A stretch of 36,665 nucleotides of DNA, taken from NCBI GenBank assembly GCA_009777355.1, contig WRMA01000010.1, positions 1 through 36,665 of the forward strand, written 5' to 3'. This document shows, piece by piece, positions 1 through 6,400 of the stretch (its first letter is position 1; each line of letters begins with the position of its first letter). The notes under the pieces are model-generated. The model made no database searches and was not told where the DNA came from. It saw only the letters and a list, made by a program, of their open reading frames with translations. The position numbers and the translations under genes are program-made. This DNA comes from Oscillospiraceae bacterium. GTDB lineage: Bacteria; Bacillota; Clostridia; Oscillospirales; WRJC01.

Positions 1-1
1 C

Positions 2-640
2 GGTCACGGGGAGGCGGCGTATTCGCCGCTGCAGAAAGGCGAATATAATAATAGTTCCGTTGAAAAATACGAATATAATCCGGATAAGGCAAAGGCCGAA
101 ATAGAAGCCCTCGGCTGGACAATCGGCTCGGACGGGTATTATCAGAAGGACGGCGTTCAGCTCGCTTTCGCGGTTTCCGTACGTTCGTCCGACCCGGTAC
201 GGGTAGACATGGCTAATATATGCGTCCAGAATTTTCAGGATATCGGAGTAAACGCGTCCGTCGAGATTGTCTCCCGTACCGACTGGGTCGGGCAGCGGGC
301 GTTTCTAATCGGCTGGGGCAGCCCGTACGACCCCGACGACCACACTTATAAAGTTTTCGGGACGAACGGCGGCGCAAATTACAGCGGGTATTCGAACCGG
401 CGCGTCGACGAATTACTGACGCAGGGGCGTTCGTTTATTAATAAATCAGAGAGAAAAGTATTTTACGACGAGTTTCAGAAAGAATTGGCGGACGACCCGG
501 CGTACACGTTTATCGCCTATATAGACGCGTTATACGCGGCGAAGAAAGGATTGACGGGTATATCTGCCGATACTGTTCTGGGTCATCACGGGGTCGGTAT
601 ATTCCGGAATATATGGGAATGGGAATGGGAGCAGAAATAA
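2..640 (+). CDS. ABC transporter substrate-binding protein, family 5 (C-terminal part)
   Basis: The reading frame is open from the first bases of the window, so this is the C-terminal ~212 residues of a longer protein; the ATG at 209 in the ORF track is internal. Features such as YNPDKAKAEIEALGW, followed by a segment with paired Asp/Pro near GWGSPYDPDDH, and a final lobe with YSGYSNRRVDELL are typical of SBP_bac_5 (oligopeptide, dipeptide or nickel-binding) proteins, which capture the ligand outside the membrane for an ABC importer. The substrate cannot be told from this fragment. The gene ends in an odd Trp/Glu run (WEWEWEQK) made by a short ATGGGA repeat that also encodes the start of the next gene in another frame, so the two genes overlap by 28 bases and are probably translationally coupled. 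Confidence 0.85.
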   Translation, partial: GHGEAAYSPLQKGEYNNSSVEKYEYNPDKAKAEIEALGWTIGSDGYYQKDGVQLAFAVSVRSSDPVRVDMANICVQNFQDIGVNASVEIVSRTDWVGQRAFLIGWGSPYDPDDHTYKVFGTNGGANYSGYSNRRVDELLTQGRSFINKSERKVFYDEFQKELADDPAYTFIAYIDALYAAKKGLTGISADTVLGHHGVGIFRNIWEWEWEQK

Positions 641-2019
641 CAGAAACAGAAAAAAAACCTGAAAAAATTATCAATATTGAAAACTTACGCGTAACTTTTC
701 AATGCGGAAAAGAAGCGGTTCGCGGGGTTAGCTTCGAGTTGTACCCGGGAGAACTGCTCGCGTTAGTCGGGGAATCCGGGAGCGGCAAGACTGCGTTATG
801 CCGTTCTTTGCTCGGACTGTCGCCGGACGGGGCGAAGATTACGTTCGACGTTTTGGAACGTCCCGCCTTGAATAAAATGTCGCTCATAATGCAGGACGCT
901 ATGACTTCCCTTGACCCGGCTATGCCCGTAGGCAAGCAAATAACGGAAGGTAATAAAATTTACCGTCCGAATCCCGAAGAACTTCTCTCCAGGGTCGGGA
1001 TAGATAACCCGAATATCCGCAAACGTCAGTATCCGGGGGAGTTTTCGGGAGGTATGCGTCAGCGCGCGGCCGCCGCGGTCGCTCTCGCTATGCGTCCGGA
1101 AGCGATATTCGCGGACGAGCCTACCACTTCTCTGGACGCCGATATAAGAATTAAAATCATGGAGTTAATAAGTAAAATACGGACGGACGGCGCCGCCGTC
1201 TTGTTTGTAACGCATGATTTGAGTCTTGTAAAAAACTTTGCGGACAGGGTCATGATTATGAAGGACGGCAAAATTATCGAGAAAGGCGAAACCGCTGAAA
1301 TTTTCGCAAACCCGCGGGAGGAATACTCGAAAGAACTGATTAGACACTCGTCCGAATCATATAAATTCCGTAAAGAAACGACTGGAAAACATTCGGATAC
1401 TAAACTTATAGAAATAAAAAAACTCAGCAAGTATTATCCGTTGGGGTACGGACGTTTAAACTGCGTTTTTAAAGACGTTGACTTTGATATTTACGAGGGA
1501 GAGACGACGGGTCTCTGCGGCGCTTCGGGCATTGGGAAATCGACGCTTGCGAGGTGTATCGCGGGACTGGAAAAGCCGTCCGGAGGAGAGCGTTACGCAA
1601 AGGACGGGCTTAGTATACAGATGATTTTCCAGGACTGTTCTTCGGCTTTTAATCCGCGTATGACCGTAGGGCAGATTATTGCCGAGCCCGTTTATCTGGC
1701 AGATAAACAAAGGCCGCCGCGCGAAGCCATACTTGAGCTTATGGGAAACTGCGGGCTTGAGCCGGAGCTCATTAACCGGCGTTCGCGCGAGTTATCGGGA
1801 GGACAGCGGCAGAGGGTCGCGATTGCCCGAGCCGTCGCGGCAAAACCCGGCCTGATAATTGCGGACGAGCCGTTTTCGTCTCTCGACGTTATCGCCTGCG
1901 GTAAAATTATACGTCTGTTGAAACGGCTGAAAGAAGAACATAACCTGACTATGCTGCTGATTTCGCACGATTTAAATCTTCTTGAGAATATCAGCGGCAG
2001 AATTATCCGTATGAGTTAA
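613..2019 (+). CDS. Fused double ATP-binding protein of a peptide/nickel-type ABC importer
   Basis: Two complete ABC ATPase domains lie in one 468-residue chain, like the YejF type. The first has Walker A GESGSGKT, a Q-loop (MQDAMTSLDP), signature FSGGMRQR, Walker B with ADEPTTSLD and the H-loop VTHD. The second has GASGIGKST, FQDCSSAFNP, LSGGQRQR, ADEPFSSLD and ISHD. Both sites look intact, so the protein should power import of the ligand bound by the upstream binding protein. There is no C-terminal oligopeptide-transporter extension after the second domain. Start choice is uncertain: ATG occurs at 613, 619 and 625 within the ATGGGA repeat, all inside the upstream gene. The two permeases expected for this system are not between the binding protein and the ATPase, so they must lie upstream of the window or elsewhere. 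The gene ends 2 bases before the convergent pilus operon. Confidence 0.9.
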   Translation: MGMGMGAEITETEKKPEKIINIENLRVTFQCGKEAVRGVSFELYPGELLALVGESGSGKTALCRSLLGLSPDGAKITFDVLERPALNKMSLIMQDAMTSLDPAMPVGKQITEGNKIYRPNPEELLSRVGIDNPNIRKRQYPGEFSGGMRQRAAAAVALAMRPEAIFADEPTTSLDADIRIKIMELISKIRTDGAAVLFVTHDLSLVKNFADRVMIMKDGKIIEKGETAEIFANPREEYSKELIRHSSESYKFRKETTGKHSDTKLIEIKKLSKYYPLGYGRLNCVFKDVDFDIYEGETTGLCGASGIGKSTLARCIAGLEKPSGGERYAKDGLSIQMIFQDCSSAFNPRMTVGQIIAEPVYLADKQRPPREAILELMGNCGLEPELINRRSRELSGGQRQRVAIARAVAAKPGLIIADEPFSSLDVIACGKIIRLLKRLKEEHNLTMLLISHDLNLLENISGRIIRMS

Positions 2020-2021
2020 TA

Positions 2022-2504
2022 TTAATTATATTTATTCAGCATAAACGGCTTGATATAATATTCGCGGCTTATCATCTCGCCGTTGTCTCTGTCCGAGAAA
2101 ATTCTCACGGTCAGAATATATTCGGTTGATATTTCCGTTAAATCGGGGGAATAATTAATTTTAACGCTTTTGTTTTTATAGAACGCCTTTGACAGAACAG
2201 GTTCGCCGTTTTTCGTCAGTATGCCGTCCGGGTTTACGTCAAAAGATAATAAACCCGGTAAATCATGCGCGCCGCTTATTATAAAATTAGCGACAGTATC
2301 GAGAATATTATTCAACTCCGCGAGTTCGTTTGATTTCGCAAATACGCCCATAACCGGTATAACGACGGCGGTTGCGGCGATTACGAGAATGACGAAAACG
2401 ACCAGACCCGCCGTAAGTTCTGTCAAAGACGCGCCTTTTTTTGATTTTAGAATTTTGATTATAATTATAAATACGCCTCCTGATTTCCGTTTAATCCGGA
2501 ACAA
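2022..2504 (-). CDS. Minor prepilin (type IV pilus), last gene of the operon
   Basis: The chain contains a type III prepilin signal: basic SKKG followed by ASLTELTAGLVVFVILVIAATAVV, i.e. cleavage after Gly, Glu at mature position 5, and a ~20-residue hydrophobic helix. The ~110-residue remainder is a small globular domain without recognised motifs. It should be a low-abundance pilin or priming subunit in the membrane. The start is unclear: the ORF track uses TTG at 2504 inside the previous gene, but a strong AGGAGG (2474-2479 region, - strand) lies just downstream of that codon and is followed in frame only by ATA or ATT, no ATG/GTG/TTG. Either the leader is long (TTG) or a rare start codon is used. 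The first residues of the call are therefore uncertain; the mature protein is not affected. Confidence 0.8.
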   Translation of the reverse strand: MFRIKRKSGGVFIIIIKILKSKKGASLTELTAGLVVFVILVIAATAVVIPVMGVFAKSNELAELNNILDTVANFIISGAHDLPGLLSFDVNPDGILTKNGEPVLSKAFYKNKSVKINYSPDLTEISTEYILTVRIFSDRDNGEMISREYYIKPFMLNKYN

Positions 2505-2814
2505 ACGCGGTAATATAAGCGTCGTTCAATATTATCTTGTGCGACGCCGATATATCTTTGCTTTCGGATTTAAAATTTATCGTCGTTCTTATTTCTGTTT
2601 CCGCCGGATAATTACCCCGTATTATATTATTTATATAATCCTGATTATCTTTTGCGCCGTCTAACGCGCTTCGCGTCATTGCGAACGAAACGTTTATAAT
2701 TGCCGCTATAGTGAGCAGAAGAAGCGACAGCAGAAGAAGCGCGGCGATACTCTCCGCAAGGGTTTCGCCTTTTTTATTCAATAATAAATTTATTATTCTA
2801 CTCCGTTTTTTCAT
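2491..2814 (-). CDS. Small minor prepilin
   Basis: A 107-residue protein with a prepilin leader NKKG and mature start ETLAESIAALLLLSLLLLTIAAI, with Glu at position 5 (and an extra Glu at position 1, where Phe or Met is usual). After the helix only ~60 residues remain, so the globular part is very short compared with GspI/PilV-type minor pilins. ATG at 2814 overlaps the previous gene by 17 bases and the next gene starts within or just after its end, so expression is coupled with its neighbours. By position it belongs to a minor-pilin set with the genes on either side, probably part of the priming or tip complex. No closer family could be assigned by eye. Confidence 0.75.
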   Translation of the reverse strand: MKKRSRIINLLLNKKGETLAESIAALLLLSLLLLTIAAIINVSFAMTRSALDGAKDNQDYINNIIRGNYPAETEIRTTINFKSESKDISASHKIILNDAYITAFVPD

Positions 2815-3433
2815 ATCCCGTCAGCTCCCATTTTCCGTAACCGGTAATATTCCCGTCTGTTAATTTACCGCCCGTATATTCGTAAAACGCCCTTGATTTT
2901 ACCGTTCCTCCGTTTCCGGATTTTATTTTTATTTCCAGGGTAACGGCCATGTTCGCGGTTATATACGCCGTCTCGGGGATTCCCGGCGCTTCGCCCTCTT
3001 CCGGAACCGCCGGATATATCCGGACGTCCGGTTCAGGGAAGAAATCAAGCGTTATATTAATTTCGCCGAACCCGTCCGAATTAAAATTTTCGATTTGCAT
3101 TTCCAGTTCTATCTGAAAATTATCAAGATTCAACCCCGGGGTTTTTTCCGCGTTATACAACGCTTTCACTATTTGCGCCGATAAAAAATCCGGGTTTGCG
3201 GGGTCGCTTTGCAGACTGTACATAATATTTCCGTGAATCGAATCTTCGAGAATCAAAGTTTTACTGCGTATATTCTGTCTTACGGGCGCGTTCAAATTCG
3301 CGCTTGCCGCAGTCAGGACAGATACTGCGGCAAACAAAAGCAGCATTGTAATGCCCAGGACATACATCAGAGACGCGCCGCTCTCGTCTTTTATTATTTT
3401 TATTATTCTGATTATATTTTTTCCCGTTGTCAT
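2798..3433 (-). CDS. Minor prepilin lacking Glu5 (GspK/PilX-like position)
   Basis: A 211-residue protein starting with a basic leader and ESG followed by ASLMYVLGITMLLLFAAVSVLTAAS. Gly at -1 is kept, but mature position 5 is Tyr instead of the near-universal Glu. In type II secretion the subunit without Glu5 is GspK, which caps the tip; by analogy this protein may sit at the very tip, but that is inference. Its remainder is mixed, with a disulfide-free, Pro/Glu-rich middle and a C-terminal YEYTGGKL segment. The ATG overlaps the stop of the giant prepilin as TGATG, with a GAAGG/GGAGGAG site just before, so translation is coupled to that gene. Shorter than typical GspK (~300 residues). Confidence 0.75.
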   Translation of the reverse strand: MTTGKNIIRIIKIIKDESGASLMYVLGITMLLLFAAVSVLTAASANLNAPVRQNIRSKTLILEDSIHGNIMYSLQSDPANPDFLSAQIVKALYNAEKTPGLNLDNFQIELEMQIENFNSDGFGEINITLDFFPEPDVRIYPAVPEEGEAPGIPETAYITANMAVTLEIKIKSGNGGTVKSRAFYEYTGGKLTDGNITGYGKWELTGYEKTE

Positions 3434-6400
3434 CAGCCTTCTTCTCCTCCGTCCCCGCCGTTTTGAGGTTTTACGATAATTTTTATTTCTATAATATCAG
3501 AATCGAGATTAAATTTAAGCTGGGAACCCGACTTTTCAGCCGTAAGCAGAATCTTATATCTGATAATATATTCTCTTTCTTCGCCGATTATATCTGTGAT
3601 TCCCGGAGTTAAAGTAAACTCCAGTCTGCCGCTGCCTTTGTTGATAACCGCGCCGTAATCGTCGTTTGTTATACTGTCCGTAAGCTCGTATTCTCCGGAA
3701 TCGCCGTCTGTAAATTTTACCAGGAAAATCTCGGGAGTTACGTTGTAGTCGTCGTGGGCGAGTCTTTCGCCGGAACTGAAATTGACGGTTCTCGTTATAT
3801 CGAGCATATGCGTATCGGCCGTTTCGATAATAAACGTAAAATCTTCGTCCGTAAGATTATCGGCCGTTTTAACCGGTATTCCCGCGACGGGCTGGGGGAA
3901 CGCAAGAGAGACATAAATGGGCTGACCCGGAGATACCGACTCTATCCCGGTTTCGTACCTGTAATCGGAACTCATGCTTAAATACGAGACTCCGTAGCCT
4001 TTGCCGGTATATTCCAGTCTGTATTTAATCTCGCGTTCTCTTTCGTCAGGGCTCAAATTCACGTTATGCGCGACTATGCGCGAAGAACCGTCGCCGAAAG
4101 TATCGATAACGAAAACGCTTGAATCAAGACTGTCTTTATCGGCAATCCTGAAATCGCCTGAAATCCATTCCGTGACGAGACCTCTTGTATTAACCGCTCC
4201 CTGCTCGTAAACGTTTTCGGCTTTAAGGGTTATCTCAAACAAATTATGACCTAGTTCTTCGACTGTTTTGGTAAGTTTCACCGGATTTATATATACCTGA
4301 ACCGGTTCGGGTCCGGATGCGTTTCTGTATTCGTGAGACAGGGCCGCCAGTTTCATTCCGCTTTCCTGCGAGTAACTGACCGAAGTCTGATTTTTGAAAT
4401 AATACAGCAGGGTCGTCGTTTTATTCGGGTCGTCTTTTACTTCGGTTAGGACTTCTATCTGAAAAGTTATTTTGATTTCTTCGTTCGTTTCTAATTTTAA
4501 CCCGCCGGGATTAAATTTCAGAACGCCGCCGTTCTCGTCGAATACGGCGGTATCTTCACTATCCAGGCCGTTAATTTTTACGTTGCCTATATATTTTATA
4601 TATTCGTCGAAAGGCTTGATTTGATTGGTTATTAAAATATTTTCAGCGGTTATCTCACCGTAATTTATGACGTTTATCTCAACCGTCAGGACAGAACCGG
4701 GCAGGGTGAACATTACGTCCGATTCGCCGTTTTCGTCTTTGATATAAGAGTTTACGGAGAGAAACGCGGGAGATAGAAACGAAACGCCGTCAAGATAGTT
4801 TGAAGTGGTCGTCCTTTCGGTTTCTCTCGACCGGAAAGCAAACTCCGTGTTAAACTGTCCGTCGGGGACTTCATATATTCCGTAATAGTGTTTCCAGCCG
4901 TATTCGACTCCCCAGTAACCGATAATCCTGCCGTCTGCCTTTGCGTCTGCCGACAGTAACTGCCGTATTTCGCCGACGCCCGTATCCGGAATACCCGTTA
5001 TAATAACGGGAGACCAGAACGTTATGCCGTAACCAGAGTCCGCAATCCAGACGTCGTACAGATACGGCTTATTATCTGCGGGCCAGTCCGGGTCTTCTGA
5101 AAATCTATCCCTGTAGTAACTTAAATCTTCGCCGTCAGTATAAACAGTTTCCAAATCCTCGTATCTGACGGTATTCCATGCGTCCGGATTCCAGTCCGGA
5201 TTTTGGCTTCCGCCCTGATTCGATACGGACGAAGCCGGGCTGATTCTTCTTGGAGAGCGGCACGGACGAATCAGGGTAAGCGAATCCCCCGGCTGAAGTC
5301 CGGGGCTGTCTATGTCTATACCGGTCAGATAGAAATTCATTCTGTCGCCGGACACAGCCTCGCGTTTCGTACTGTTGAGCGTTCCCGTCCTTAATCTTGA
5401 CGCGTGATAAAAAGAATATATGAACTGAGTTTCGGGAGTCGTCGGGCAGACCTGATAAAGCGTTCCTGGTATTTCGGCGTTCAACTCGGCGTATCTGTAA
5501 TCAGAATCATTAATATTATACGGAAGAGGCGCGTAATTTCCTTTGTAATCAGAATACATAAAATCGTTAAGATAATTATTATGCTCGTCCGTCCACCATT
5601 GCCCGGCCGACGGATTCCACCAGCCGTTCGCGTCGTATCCCGGGTCGTTCAGCGGCATTTGCAGTTCGACCCAATTTACGCTTTCTCTCTGATAAGCGTC
5701 CAGACCGTTCAAATCGGGATTTACCGGACGGGTATTCCAGCCCGTAATATAATCCTGATTCACAAAATGGCGGGTCGGGGAATACGGATTGGGCGTAAGG
5801 GTCGTAAGATTTGTCAAAGCCGCGCCCGTTCCCGTTACGGCGTCCGGTATTTCCATGTAAGAAACGTCGGAAAAATCGCCGTTTTTAAATTCCACGCTCG
5901 CCGCCCTGTTCGCGTTGGGCTCTGTAAAATCCCATGCGCTTCTGTCAGCCTGTTCTGGTCTGGGAGGGCTGTCAGTAACGGTCCATTCGAGAGGTCTGCC
6001 CATGTTTTTTATAAAAAGATACGGATAGTCTGAATTTTGTTCCCATTCTGTCTTGTCTATTTTATAATAGAAATCCAGCCAGTCCATTTCAAGAAATTCC
6101 GTGTTCAGCCCGACTCCCCCGCCGGCGGCTTTTTTGCCGCCTGTTTCCAGATTATAACCCGAGTTAATCCATGACTGCCGCTTATCCGTCGAATATCTGT
6201 GTCCCGACAGGAAGAAAGACGACGGCCCGCCGTTTATAATATTGACGGTCGCGGGTTCGCCTTTTCTTACTATGGGATAAAATTCTCCCGTGTTTTCGTT
6301 TACGGGCGCGGGGGCGAGATAAAACGCGCGAGAGACTATACCCGCGTTGTTTCCGGCGATACCGCCGCCGTTTTCAGACACCGGAATATTATTGTGATTA

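Noticed and set aside
2221-2664. 147-residue + strand ORF
   Set aside because: Antisense across two minor pilin genes whose prepilin motifs are clear; no family features in the ORF itself.
5404-6033. 209-residue + strand ORF
   Set aside because: It is antisense to the giant prepilin, has no ribosome site, and its composition (Ile/Arg runs) is a shadow of the real frame. The same holds for 6199-6474, 6431-6820 and similar entries.
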